Below are positions 46,499 through 58,383 of a stretch of DNA of 64,000 bases, piece by piece (the stretch's first letter is position 1; each line of letters starts with the position of its first letter). Source of the stretch: Pseudopithomyces maydicus (Eukaryota > Ascomycota > Dothideomycetes > Pleosporales > Didymosphaeriaceae); contig JANTUC010000015.1 of NCBI GenBank assembly GCA_026873275.1, positions 744,001-808,000 of the forward strand, read 5' to 3'. A program made the position numbers and the translations under genes. The notes under the pieces were generated by a model, which saw only the letters and a program-made list of their open reading frames with translations, had not been told where the DNA came from and searched no databases.

Positions 46499-48338
46499 TT
46501 TGAGGAAGTATTAAGAGAAGGCAAGGGAAATTAGATTGAGGTCTGAAAAGGTCAAAGCAATAAGCTGTGAATATCGGGACGACATAGCAGTTTCCTAACG
46601 GACGCTCACCCTTTATAATCACCTTGACCTTGGACTACTCCTTTCCAAGAGTCGTACTTACCATCAGTTTCATTCATAAGCAACCCTCTTCCGGTACCGT
46701 CGACAAAAAGTGTAATTTGCGCCCCACGGATATTGCTTACCCGGGTTCGGGTATGGTACGGGAGTGGGCATGGACGCCATGACAGTTCCTCTAAAGGAAG
46801 ATACAGTGCTACCAAAAAAGAAAAATCGGGGCGATTGATTCATATTATTCGTTCGCTTCTGAATACCTGGTTTGGGGCGCAGGCGGAAGTGTAGAAGCCG
46901 TGATCCAAGGCGGTTGGAGTGGCGCTTAACTAGGTAGGCTACACGAGGCTGAGCATGCAGTACGTACCTGCTGTGAGAGTCACTCTGAAACAACTAATTA
47001 GGTGTACATTCCAAGTCGTGAGCATGTGAATGCCGTGTATGTATCTCTCATATCGACGAATATCCAAATATCATACATATTCAAAGCCAGCGTCTTTCAT
47101 TCTGACCAGGGGATGTTATGGCGTCAGCAAACTGCGGAGGATGTATGATCCAAGTATAGATCATTAATAAATGAACATTAAAAGGTTCTCATATAACTCT
47201 TAAGTCAAATTTTGATTACAACAATGCATGGTTTTCAACAGTCTCAACACATATTATTTATTAAATAGTTAGGACTGTATAGTTGGTGGAAATCAAGGTT
47301 TTTAGAAGTTTTCATTTCAGTCCTTGCTGACAGGAGAAACCCAATGATTTATACCACTCTTTCTCAAATCATTCATTGGATTAGCTTGGTACACTATGTT
47401 AGGGCATGGGAAGACTGATTTTAAGTCGCATCGTTCTGTAAGCGTGGTTGTGATATGCTCGCCACCCCAGCATAGTGCTTGAATAGATATCACTTTGAAG
47501 TGCAAGACAAGGACGAAGGGCAATAGTACATCGTTTTGTGAATAGGAGAGTCAACGGGCACTCGCTATGAGGAATCACTATATCTATGTTGGGGGCAATG
47601 GAGTAACGGCACCTATATGTAGACGCGCCACCTTTGTCCAACGTTCATCTATGGCATGCACACATCCAACCCCCACGATTTTCGAATACCACCGTAGCTC
47701 TCCCTAAAGATAACCTCACGTCGGAAGCGCATGTCTAATATCCGTGAGTTCTGCGGCTCTAGGCGATCGACACACTTGCAGTGGTTCCGTTTCAAAACAA
47801 GTATCGCTCCTTCCGATCAATATACCCGGTCGGCTTCATCACAGCCCTAGGGTCACCAAACAATCAGTGAAACTTCCAACAGCCTGTTTCTATCTCATTC
47901 TCGTCCTTTCTTCTATTTCGAACGATAATTCGCACCCTGGTGTCCAGATTTCCGTGCTTATCCAATGCATCCCACCTTGAGATATATACCTCCCTGTTAT
48001 TCGGTCATATCGCATGACTATATGAACCCCATATTAAGTATCTGGGGTGCAGGAAAGCTTAGCCGCCTGAACGAAATAAGCCCGGCATATCGACTACCGT
48101 ACGCTATCATCTGCAGCCAACCATCATACGTATCATTGTGGAGCCGATGACCTTCTGAGACTCGCCGGCCCGGGATCGCGACAAACCTATACGACCTGTC
48201 AATATCTGACCACTATCGCATCTGTCTGTGTATGGCCGCTGGAATCGACATTCGGGTTGCTGTGGGCACCTGACAAGGCGTTGGGTGGCAACAGGAGATT
48301 GCCAAAGTTGATGTACTCGATGGATGGAGTAAAGTAGG
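46499..48338. other. Gene-empty stretch
   Basis: Upstream regions of the cupredoxin (-) and AA9 (+) genes. The part at 47.0-47.4 kb is notably AT-rich. Short frames only. Confidence 0.55.
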
Positions 48339-48344
48339 TATAAA
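48339..48344 (+). promoter_or_regulatory. TATA box of the AA9 gene
   Basis: TATAAA 73-78 bases before the ATG at 48417, in a good position for the core promoter of an inducible cellulolytic gene. Confidence 0.6.
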
Positions 48345-48416
48345 GGCCAAGGGCTCGTACACGGTCTTGATTGTGTCCATCCTGCATCTCTCAGCTTCTC
48401 ATACATTCCAGTCAAG

Positions 48417-49188
48417 ATGTTGTTCTCCAGCGCCGTCACTGCTGTTGCCCTTCTCGCTGCCCAGGCCTCTGCCCATGGCGCTGTTACGTCCTACGTGATT
48501 GATGGAACCACCTACCCAGGTTACGAAGGCTTCGCCCCGTCCACCAGCCCGAAGACCATCCAGCGTCAGTGGCCCGACTACAACCCTACCATGACGGTCA
48601 CAGACAGCAAGGTCATGTGCAACGGGGGCACCAGTGCAGACCTCAGTGCTCCGGTCAAGGCTGGCGGAAAGGTCAAGGCCATCTGGAAGCAGTGGACCCA
48701 TGCCCAGGGACCTGTCATGGTTTGGATGTACAAGTGCTCTGGCGACTTCAGTTCCTGCAACGGCTCGGGCAAGAAATGGTTCAAGGTAGGCATGACGAAC
48801 TCGGTTGGGGTGCGATGTATCAGAAGCTGACGTGCAACAGATTGACCAGAAGGGAATGACTGCTCCTCCTCTTAGCGGCACTGCGTGGGGAACCAACGAT
48901 GTCCTTAAGAACCTGTACTGGGAGTCTACCATCCCTTCGTCTCTTGCTGCCGGAAACTACCTCATCCGCCACGAGCTCCTTGCCCTCCACCAGGCCAACA
49001 CCCCCCAGTTCTACGCAGAATGCGCTCAGCTCCAGGTCACGGGTAGCGGCTCCGCAGAGCCCAGCGGTGACTACCTCGCCACGATTCCAGGGTATGCGTC
49101 TCAAAGCGACCCAGGAATCACGGTCGATACCTACCAGAGCAAGCAGACCACGTACACTCCCCCTGGACCCAAGGTCTGGACTGGTTAG
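48417..49188 (+). CDS. AA9 lytic polysaccharide monooxygenase
   Basis: A secreted copper enzyme that oxidatively cleaves cellulose or related beta-1,4-glucans. Exons 48417-48785 and 48841-49188 with a 55-nt intron give 238 residues. The signal peptide MLFSSAVTAVALLAAQASA ends exactly before HGAVTSYVIDG, so the mature protein begins with the copper-binding His1 of the histidine brace. The second brace histidine is in KQWTHAQGPVMVWMYKC, and the axial tyrosine in QFYAECAQLQV after YLIRHELLALHQA. Cysteines for the family disulfides are present. The protein ends shortly after the catalytic domain with a short Pro/Thr tail and has no CBM1, so it is a single-domain AA9. Regioselectivity cannot be read from the sequence by eye. 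Confidence 0.95.
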
Positions 49189-50346
49189 AAGGATTTGGAG
49201 CATTTTGGTTCTGGGGGTGGCATTTTTCGGTCCTCCGAACTCTTCTGCTGCATGTATTTCATGGCATATCGTACAATAAATCAGCTTTGCACTTCCAAGT
49301 CTTGTCCCTTCTTTCGACGGTCAGGATCCGCAATGTAGTTAATAAAGAGTATCCATTCTGAGCACGACAAGGACAGTACGTGACCTTACGAAAAGCTAGT
49401 TGCTGATGATCGTTGCTTGAACAACGTACCTTTCCTTTCTAGTTGATTGAGCGGTGCTCAATCTGCTCTGCCGTCTACATGTAGGTAAGCGCGCACAGCC
49501 AGAATCATTCACACACTGCAGCTCGGGCCCCATACACAAACCTCCGAGCCCGAACGCTAGCCTCCCCACCCCACTGTGGATGTTTGTTATACCAATTTCC
49601 GCTCCGAATATGGAGGGGTGAAGACTGAGATTGAAGTTCACGTCCACTTCCCGCGTGCCACCTGACGATGAAGCAGCCATGTGGTCCTCTTATCGGGCCA
49701 ATCGCAGCGACGAACAGAGCAGCTGGGGTGGCTGCATTGCATCGAGCACCAGAACACGAAGAAAGCTTACGGGCGCATCAACCGCTCAAGAGCCCCCAGA
49801 GCGAACGAGGGGTTGCGAAGCCCTCGCCGGATGACCCAGGCCACCGAGGCTGAGGTGTGCATCCTGAAACATGGAGCCAGGCGAGAGGTGTTCGGGTACG
49901 GGGCAAAGTCCGTCTCATGCGATCCGGGGGACACAACATAAGCCCTACGTTGGTACGCAGCAAGCAACCGTATTTGCCTTGCATCCCAACATTCCTTATC
50001 CAGAGGCTTTTTTCCCCTCTTCTTCGCACACAGATTTTTGCTTGTCTGCACTGCGCAGCAGCTCCTCTTCGCCAGCGACAGGCTGTTAAGCGCCTGCCGT
50101 GCCGCGCAAGCCTCTTAGTCGCACCCAAACCGCCTGATCGCCCCCATTGTGAAACGCTACGCGGAACCACGCCGCAGCGCATCGCGCATTCGACTTGGGG
50201 AAATAGCATTTCCCAACGCTCATCACCATACCGAGCGCTTGTACTTACGGCGCAGTCACGGCGCAGCAGTGCTGCCATTCTGCCTTTCCTCTCGCCCATT
50301 GTTGCTAATCAATATATTTACGAGCTGGTCTCGCCCTCCTTTCGAG
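49189..50346. other. Intergenic, nothing recognised
   Basis: The 3' flank of the AA9 gene and a long upstream region of the next gene. Overlapping frames at 49.8-50.3 kb on both strands look compositional. Confidence 0.5.
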
Positions 50347-51262
50347 ATGCCGTCTTTCATTCTTGAGTTCTATGCGCTTGTTTTCCTAGCCTACGTTTTC
50401 TATTCTGTCGTCAAGGTCACAAAAGATGAAGCCAAGATCGTCGTTCCTCTTCGTGACCTGGAGCTTCCTCTCCCTGTACGCAGCAGCCGGTCTCTGCACA
50501 GCCGAACCTCTTCCCCAGCAAGAAGCAACATCTCCCGGCCTCGCTCAACCTCAAGCTCGACAAGAGCACCGAGCTCCATCGAGTCCAGGCCCGCCTCGCT
50601 ATCAAGCTCCAGCTCCAGGCGAAGCTCCTTCTCTCTTTGGTCCCGAAAACCCAAGCCAGCTTCAACAACCGGATCTGCAGCATCCAAGCCGAAGCCAAAA
50701 CCAAAGTCCCGCCCGACGTCGCTTCGCAGCATCGCGACGAACAAGTACAGGGGTATGCACCTTCACGGTCTCGCAAGTCCAACAATGCATTCCGGATTCG
50801 CCTCCGGATTCTACGGCGGAGCTGGTCAACTATCTGCAAATTAACACCATATACGCACCCGATAGCACCATTGCGGCAGATCTTCTTCACCAGAGACCCA
50901 TCGCAGAGTATAACAGCTACCAACGTCTACTCACAGACGCGGCTCTGGATGTAGGGAATCTGGAGGACGACAGCCGTACGCTGAGAATCATCGAAGGCGA
51001 TGAGGGCGACCTTGAATTCTCTTATGGCTCGGCCAAGTGGACCGAGGAGACGCGAGTTGAGGACGAAGGAGCAGGATGGTGTGAGGAAGCAGAGTGGTAC
51101 GAAGCGGATGACTGGACTTGTCCGCATGGAGAGACGACGGCACAGAGGGTGAGTTCGAAAGTCCCAAAATCGTCCACGAATACGACGCTAACTTGAAAAC
51201 AGAAGAGGACTATGCACTGCGGCTTTCCGTGTGAAAGGATCGAGAGGATGGAATTGAGGTAG
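50347..51262 (+). CDS. Ser-rich protein with N-terminal membrane anchor, function unknown
   Basis: I do not recognise the family. The ATG at 50347 opens a frame that begins with a hydrophobic segment (FILEFYALVFLAYVFYSVV), then a basic Ser/Arg/Pro/Lys-rich region, and stops at 50844. A second frame from about 50.89 to 51.15 kb reads like real protein (LLHQRPIAEYNSYQRLLTDA, an acidic stretch, then EWYEADDWTCPHGETTAQR). A 54-nt intron at 51149-51202 with a GCTAAC branch joins it to KRTMHCGFPCERIERMELR, ending at 51262. The two halves are in different frames; a 127-nt intron (donor GTATGC near 50752, acceptor GGCAG near 50878) would join them in phase. That join is a guess; a separate upstream 165-residue protein is the alternative. 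Confidence 0.5.
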
Positions 51263-53689
51263 ACGTTTGCCGATGCCGTCCCAAAGGCATTGTTGCAAGT
51301 TACCACACCATTGCACAAGTTTCCCATCCTTTTTGGTGAAACTGTTTCATTTCATGTACATTATCGACGGAATCATCCCTCCGTCGTAAAAAAAACAAGG
51401 CGTACCAAAAGCCAGTTCATGCAAAACTTTTCTATAGAAACAATGTAGCCCGAACATCCAACGGGGACAATCTACAAACCAAAATAATTGGGTCCGTACC
51501 AGGTGCAACCTGGAAAGTTCTTAGAAAACAGTTTCCCACTACTTTGCAAATGACGGAATGGCGTGTGTCGTTTGGTATCAGAAACGTGCTCGTTAAGCCA
51601 AAGCAAGACATGGTGCCACCGAATTGGTGCCGCTAGTTGGATAAGTTCAACTCCGCTGGCATGAACAACCGTTGTCCCGGTGTCATCCCTCATCCCGTAA
51701 CACGCTACTCAATAAACGTACGGCAGCGGCGCTCGTACTGGTTCTACCGATGTTTTCGCGCGACGATCGGGTGAAGAATCTAGAACTGTCGGTTGTCTTG
51801 GTGAAGAGCGGCAACCCTGCGCATATCGAGTTGGTGCTGTGGGCTTGGGACGACGGTGTCATGATATTGCTGTTAATTAGTAGTAAATGTTGTGTGAGGA
51901 GGCTAATGTCGAGTCGAAGTTAATCGAACCATGTGTGATGGACAGTTGAGTGACATGGTGCCAGGCAGCCAGGTGTTCTGACGAGATGGTCGATGAATAC
52001 AGCGATAGAGCCTGAGGCCATGGCACATGTGACTCGAGCAGTTATGATTCCAAGGAAGCGAATAAAAGTATTGACATCGTTCAAGCTGCTTGCATTGATT
52101 CAAGTTCTAAATTTGTGACAGTTTCTCTTTCCCTTGTCCTTGATCTACTGTAGTCAGCACTTTGATCGCCCTCGGGGATATCGATGGTTGATGTCCCCAG
52201 GAACGGGCAAACCCAGCGACCTTGCTTCGATAGTGCCAGATCCATTAATTTTAAGATGGAGTATGTGAGGACATGGTATTATAAGGTTTCCCATCGTCGT
52301 GTGCGTGCTTCGTTGTATGCGTTGTCGGTGTTGGACGCATACATTCGTGAACACCCAAGCGATCCAGTCGACTAAATTTAATTTGAATGCATTTGACTGT
52401 GCCTGTTACTAGCATTCATTTGTCAATATCGTCCATGATATATCTATGCGCCTTGTTGTGTGTTATCGATCATGTACGTACGTTCAACCGCCACGCACGT
52501 GCAGCAAGGTTACCGTGTTTCTATTTATATCCACACATAACGAAGGTTGCGGTTCTCAGCCATGGATTCCCCGGAGCAGCGTATTCACGCCGAGTACGAA
52601 ACTTCAAGGATCCGAGACTGTCGAGACTGGTATGCTCGGCCACGGGACGGACGGTCGTACCGTTGAGAACACCGCCACGAGCAATTTCTCAAATCGTTCA
52701 CCGGTCTACTCGAAACCCCCTCAGTCCGCCCTTCGCATGATCTGGGGAACGCGAGAAATCAAAGGCTTGTTTCCCGTTTGTGATGCCTGAACCGATCTAC
52801 ATGCGGAGCTGGGATCGGTCCGGGGAAGTATTGGTTGAGCCCTCAGGCTCGCCAGGGGAGCCGCGTTTCATTGTCCGTCCAAATTCCGCCGTCTTTCGGC
52901 TGCGCTTCTCATTGGCGTGATGTTTCAGATTGCGATTTCATGCAGCGGATACGTGAATCCAATTGTGCAAGGACACAAGGCTGAGAAGTGATGCCTGCAC
53001 GCTTGGAAGATAGCAGATGTGGAATAAGGGTAAGGGTAGAGGAGTGAGGATCGCTGTTGGTCCAGGCCACACCCATCACCGTGCACAGCAGCTCTGTAAG
53101 TAGATGGATTAACCTTCGTATCATAGCAGTGAGCTGAGCCTGGTGAGACATGAAGCGATGTTGTTGTTTGAAAGGAATATTGAAGTGGAAGAGGATCAAA
53201 CAAGTTGCCGCCTCACGGCCTCACAGCCTGATGTCAAGGCAAAGGTCAGGAGTTCACAGACGGGTTCGCAGATAACAGCCAAGCGTAATTAAGGGCCTTT
53301 ACGTCCAGCAGCTCTCTCGTTGGCTTAAGATTGCACCTCAGGCGTTCACTGAACAGCAGGTCGTAGCGGGTTCGCGTAGGCGCGATTCAGCCACGTGCGG
53401 TGATCATCACCTTTTGGGCAGGCGACGCAACGCGAACGTATGACCAGGACGTGCTGGTTTGCGCCACAAGACAACTAAACACACACGACGTCGATTGGCA
53501 AGTTACGAATTCCATTGAAAGGTATAGAATAATATCGAGGAACAGATTGGAGCTTGGCACCCAAATGCCAGGCCAGTGCCAGGCCAGGTACCCAAAAACA
53601 TTAACCGAAAGCCGTCAATTTCATCCCGTCCGGAACGCCGTGAAGCCAACATGGGGGCCTCCCGTCATGGTCGCATGTCTTTTTCGCAT
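51263..53689. other. Gene-empty stretch
   Basis: 2.4 kb between convergent genes with only short frames and no domain, signal peptide or convincing splice pairs. Confidence 0.55.
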
Positions 53690-54381
53690 CTAGTGGTAGT
53701 AGCCGCCCTGCTGGTTGTGCTTCTTGTCCTTGTGCTTGTCCTCGAGCTTGGAGCCCAAGACAGCTCCGGCAATGGCGCCGATGATGCCGTGGCCGCCCAT
53801 CTTGTTTCCGCCGAAGTATCCCGCAGCACCGCCTCCGAGGGCGCCCATCAGGCCTCGGTCGCCCTCGGCTTGTGCATTGGGGTCGGTGGGGCCGTAGTTT
53901 TGGCCTGGTTGACCGTACTGGTGCTGCTGCCCTTGCGGGTATTGGTCATGCGGGTAAGCGCCCTGCTGAGGGAACTGCTGTGCGGGTGCTTGGCCCGGGT
54001 ACGACTGCTGTCCGTAGGCACTGCACGGCGTTAATTGACCATGCCGGAAGGCCCGGGAAAAACAAAATTCACGACTCACCCTTGCTGCTGGTTGTGCTGC
54101 TGGTACTGCTGCTGATCGTGCCCCTGCTGGCCGCTCTGGAAACCGCCGTGTGCGGGTGGGCCGTAGCCCGAGTACTGCTGCTGGTGTTGCTGCTCGCCGT
54201 AGTAGCCCTGCTGTTGCTGTGGCGGGTACTGCTGGTAGTTCTGGTCGTAGCCACCCTGCTGTGGCGGTGGGTACCCTTGCTGGCTCGGGGCTGGTGACCC
54301 GTATGAGGGGGCGCCGTACTGGTTGTTGGGCGGGTATTGCTGGCCGTACTGGCCCTGGTTGTACTGATCGTAGCCCGACAT
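53690..54381 (-). CDS. Gln/Tyr/Gly/Pro-rich protein with C-terminal glycine zipper
   Basis: Exons 54080-54381 and 53690-54020 with a 59-nt intron give 210 residues. The first 150 residues are almost entirely Gln, Tyr, Gly and Pro (for example MSGYDQYNQGQYGQQYPPNN), a prion-like low-complexity composition. The C-terminus is a compact Gly-rich segment (GLMGALGGGAAGYFGGNKMG, then GIIGAIAGAVLGSKLEDK), a glycine-zipper pattern of paired helices, and it ends in a His/Lys-rich tail HNQQGGYYH. Fungal genomes commonly carry such glycine-zipper proteins, some linked to stress, but none has a defined reaction. No signal peptide is present. Confidence 0.85.
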
Positions 54382-55892
54382 GACGAAGCAGATGGAGGAT
54401 GGAGGGGAGGGAAACGGGAGAGGTGGTCTGGTTGAGGAGGAGGGGTATGGAGGGGCACAGCGATGACGGAAAGCGGCAGTGCAGAGTGCAGAGGTGCAGA
54501 GGCGGGCTCAGTAGTCTATGGGGATGGACGTAATTAATACTGGTTGACTTCCACGGGCTTTATTGTACACTACGGCAACTCGGATCCGACCTGCTGACTG
54601 GAGACAATTGCCTCTGTTGAGCAAGGAGGCGAAGTGGGAGCTGACTTTGGAGCGCACAGCCTCAGTGGTGAATGATGGCGCACCTGCGAACGAATGGTCT
54701 AGCACCTGATGAGTAACGCCGTGGGACATGCGAGGCGCCTTTCACGCTCTGGCGGCGTCGGATTCACCGGGAGGCAGACAATTCCGTGTTGTGCGACACC
54801 CCTCCGACGGTCACAGCTACTCATTTTTTTTTCCAAGGCAGTGACTGACTCTGACTGGCACTGGCATTCTAGGGCGGCTGGCACAGCACAGGCAGGCGGC
54901 AGGTGGGCATTCATCGCTAGTGGCGCAGCCCGCTGTGGCTTGGCCTCCGCCATTCCGTGGATCCGCGTCTGTCTCCAGGCCCCATCGCCCATCGCCCATC
55001 GCCAGCCGTCGCCATCGCACTCGCTCTCGTACCTGGCCTGACCTGACCTGAGTCACTAGCCTAATCTCCAGGGCTACGTACGTACATACTCACATACAGC
55101 CCACGGGTCCACGGGTCCACGGGTACATACTGCTCACGTGCGCGCCACACTCAGCCCATGCACCAAACAACCACCCACTGCGCTCAGTGCGCTGCACGGC
55201 ACACACACGACCACGCCATGGCCGTGATGCGATGCCCACCGGCCGCGCCCAGATGCCTCGCATAGCGTCATCACCCGCCGTGGTCTGGCTCCCCTGTGGC
55301 GCCGCTACGCTTGACCCTCTGCGCTCGAAGCGGGTGTTGAAACGCCGCCACGCTGCCCTGAGACAGGTTCAAGACAGGCCTCCAGGGGTCGCTCCATGCT
55401 CGACAGACGTGCGGGGCGGATATCTCCCAAACAGGTCAATTATCCACCATTAAACTATCCATAATTTCCTCCCAGGGGCAAACCCTCTGCTGAAGCCGCT
55501 AATCCCGCCCCTTCGCGGTGCCATTGCCCTCAAACCGATACGGGACGGATGGCTAGCGTCCTTCATGCGCTTCCTCATATCCCCTCAATGTCCTGCCGCA
55601 CCACCATGTCGTCTCGAGCGTTCGCCCCAGCCTGTTGCTCGCGCTGCTGACTTACCTTCGTCTGTCCTTCGTTCCGCAGCCGGGCTGCTGTTGCTAATAC
55701 TTCATACTTTCGTTCACCCTCTTTTCTCTTCTTGCTCTCCGCCACCAGTCCTAGCAGGCTTAGGACTGTACCGTTCCACCATTCCCACTCTGCGAACCAT
55801 CCCCACCGCCCGCGACCTACAGATGTTTTTGGTGGATTTTTCTGAACGGCACGATCGAGAGGGCCTACAGGCCCTTGCCCCGACCATTCAAC
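54382..55892. other. Intergenic, GC-rich with small tandem repeats
   Basis: Divergent upstream region of the glycine-zipper gene (-) and the next gene (+). It contains 7-bp (CCCATCG at 54981-55001, three copies) and 8-bp (CCACGGGT) tandem repeats and a pyrimidine-rich leader at 55.56-55.83 kb. No gene seen. Confidence 0.55.
55101..55124 (+). repeat. 8-bp tandem repeat (CCACGGGT), three copies
   Basis: Three perfect adjacent copies in the divergent promoter region. Confidence 0.9.
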
Positions 55893-57538
55893 ATGCCTCT
55901 TCCCAGGATTCACGCGCGAGACCAGGAGGTCACGCATGTCGTAGTTGAGAGCTCCGAATACCTTCAGACACAAGAGGTGGAATCATCGCGCGTCGTCCCT
56001 ACCACGAGGCCAACCACCCTGATCCCCATTGCCCAGCGCGCGGCCCAACCTGAGCCCACCATTCTTCGCATTCGGGATGACCACGACAAGGACGATGATG
56101 ATGATGAAAAGCATGGACCGAGAGTGGTACGGATGGGCCCTTGATGAATCATGTGGTGGACTGCAGCTGACCGGATTAGTGGACGCTCACTGTCATGAAT
56201 GCGCGGCCAACCGGCGCTCTCGCCGCCAACGACCCCACCGAGACCGTCGTGGTAACCCTTCCACCGCCGCCATCTAATGATAGAGACGGCGACGGTGGTG
56301 GACGTCACAGGGGGGTATTTCGCAGACAACAGAACACTTGCTGATTGCGGCAGGGTCCATTGGTATGGTGCCCATGACACGGTACAGAAGTCGAGCTGAC
56401 AGACCTAGGCGCTACAATCATCCTTGTTATGGTCGTGCTGGCCATTTATACAATGCGCAAACGAGGTATCACGCTGTCTCAAGCCATCAAGCAAGGCACA
56501 CGCCAAGTCACCCACCGAGGACCACCGCCGCCACCCAAATATCAGAGCGACTGGGATGCCAAACAGTCATTCAGCAATGACTATGGCTCCCTCAGAAGCA
56601 ACACAGTCACCCCTCCTGCTGCCGCCATGGCTCGTTCAGGCTCGCTCAACTCACAAAGGCCTCAGATGGCGCTAGATCGCAATGATAGCTTCAACTTGCA
56701 CACCCGCCAGAAACCCTCCTTCAACGCACAGGGATCTACCTTTCTTCTGGGATCTCCACCTCCACCGCGTCGTAACAACTCACACCGCCGCGATCCTAGT
56801 AACACACCGTCATCGCTTGTTCTCGGTCAACAAGACCTGAGACGCAGCGCCTCTACTCACAATACTCGTTCAATTGACGAAGACGCCTCCGAACTTCGCT
56901 ACGATGACGCTCCTCAACAACGGATACAATCTCCGTTGCCTCCACCGCCAACGTTCAAACAATTCCTCAACAACCGGCCATCCATCTCTGGCAAGGCAGG
57001 CTTTGGTGGCATGATGAGTCGCTTCAGTTGGACAAACTCCCAGGCACCACAGACACCCGCCGAGACCAACCAGGGCGCTTACCAGGCTGGCCGTGAAAGC
57101 TACATGACCTCACGATCTTCTGTTCCGCGCTTCCGTACCGTGGACTCATGGGTCAATCAGCAAACGAACCGCATCGAAGCACAAAAGTTGAAGGAACAGT
57201 TCCGCCTTACTTCCACCTCTACAATTTATTCAGGGGACGAGGAACACGACCATGTCCCCGAAGTTCCTGCCATGCCGAAGAACGTCGAACAGCTCCGAGA
57301 GAGCTCTGCGCCCATGAGCGCTTCATTACCGCTTCGGGCACCTGCCACACCTCCTCTGCCTCCTTCGATGGGCTTGCCTGGAAAGAATATAAAACACGAG
57401 CGCCATGATACCCGCACTACCGTTGACACTGCGCCCATCTTTAAACAACACCCTGGAACCGAAGTTCGCTTCAGCACTCGCAGTGCTGTGCCATCTGAGA
57501 TTCTCGATCGCGGACGCAACCCTAACGTTCTTTCGTGA
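55893..57538 (+). CDS. Single-pass membrane protein with Pro/Ser-rich cytoplasmic tail
   Basis: No named family. Exons 55893-56126, 56180-56362 and 56409-57538, with introns of 53 nt (GCTGAC branch) and 46 nt. There is no signal peptide: an N-terminal hydrophilic region (MPLPRIHARDQEVTHVVVES, then a DDHDKDDDDD run) precedes one transmembrane helix (EHLLIAAGSIGATIILVMVV, continuing LAIYTMRKRG), which is created by the second splice. The rest is a basic Ser/Pro/Asn-rich tail with a FKQFLNNRPSISGKAGFGGMM block and phosphorylatable repeats. Exon 2 has a frame break at the G6 run 56310-56315; a seventh G joins RHRG to GISQTTEHLL and makes the coding total 516 codons. Without it the helix would be lost and the model would start at an internal codon of exon 3. 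Confidence 0.72.
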
Positions 57539-58383
57539 ACACTGATCACCTTTCCTTTTCCCTTTACTGTTCGATTACCCTGGTAGCATCAGCGTTGATT
57601 TTAGTCGCATTTGAGCGGTACCAAGCGAAACGGTGGAGACGTGGTTCAGCGTAGAGTTGTCACGTGCACAAAGGAAGGCCGCGAGTCTAATAATGAGCCT
57701 TCCGTCCTCTACGTCTCATACTCTTTGTATATGTGTGTATAGTATGCGGCAAAAGAGTGATTTCGAGCGCCATTCGGTGCATTATTCAATATAATACAAA
57801 GCAACATTTTACAGTCAACTGATTTCGTCCTTTTTGGTTGTTGCGCTGACTTGTGTTGTTGTTTTGGTGTTTCACACTTGAATATTGCGGTGGCTTGCTC
57901 TTCACTCTCGCTCGATTTGCTGAACTTGGTTAGCTTGGCGCTACAATCCCTGCACTGGTATCCATTCTGAATTGCCTCCATGAATCAGGCCGGGCAATTT
58001 AAGATCCGAGATCTTGGGATGTGAGGGTTTCAAGTTTGGAAAGAGTCTCAGATTTGGTGTGGTATGAGCGTGGTGGGGACATGGGTGCCAGGAAAGCTTG
58101 GATTGAAACCATCAAGAAGGCACCTTATTCAGAACGTAGTTTTTCGACGTGTCTAGAATACGTTCGAAGGGTAGATATTGTGATCACTCTTACCTTTGCA
58201 CGTTTCACTTGGGTAGATGACCGACTCGAGAAAGTCTTCGACCCCATGTGGTGCAAGAAATGAGTGTGTTACAAACATAATGATCATCGCAATGGGCTTT
58301 CAAACAAGTACTCTTAATAAGTTTTTAGTGCTTATGTACTACATAATAATTTGTACATCTGAATTTAAAGCATCCTAATTTTA
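57539..58383. other. Intergenic between convergent genes
   Basis: 3' flanks. A 90-codon minus-strand frame at 57709-57981 has two C-x2-C-like cysteines, but it overlaps the likely 3' UTR and has no other support. Confidence 0.55.

Noticed and set aside
57709..57981. 90-codon minus-strand frame with QCRDC cysteines
   Set aside because: Sits in the shared 3' flank of convergent genes and has no second metal-binding pair or homologue known to me.
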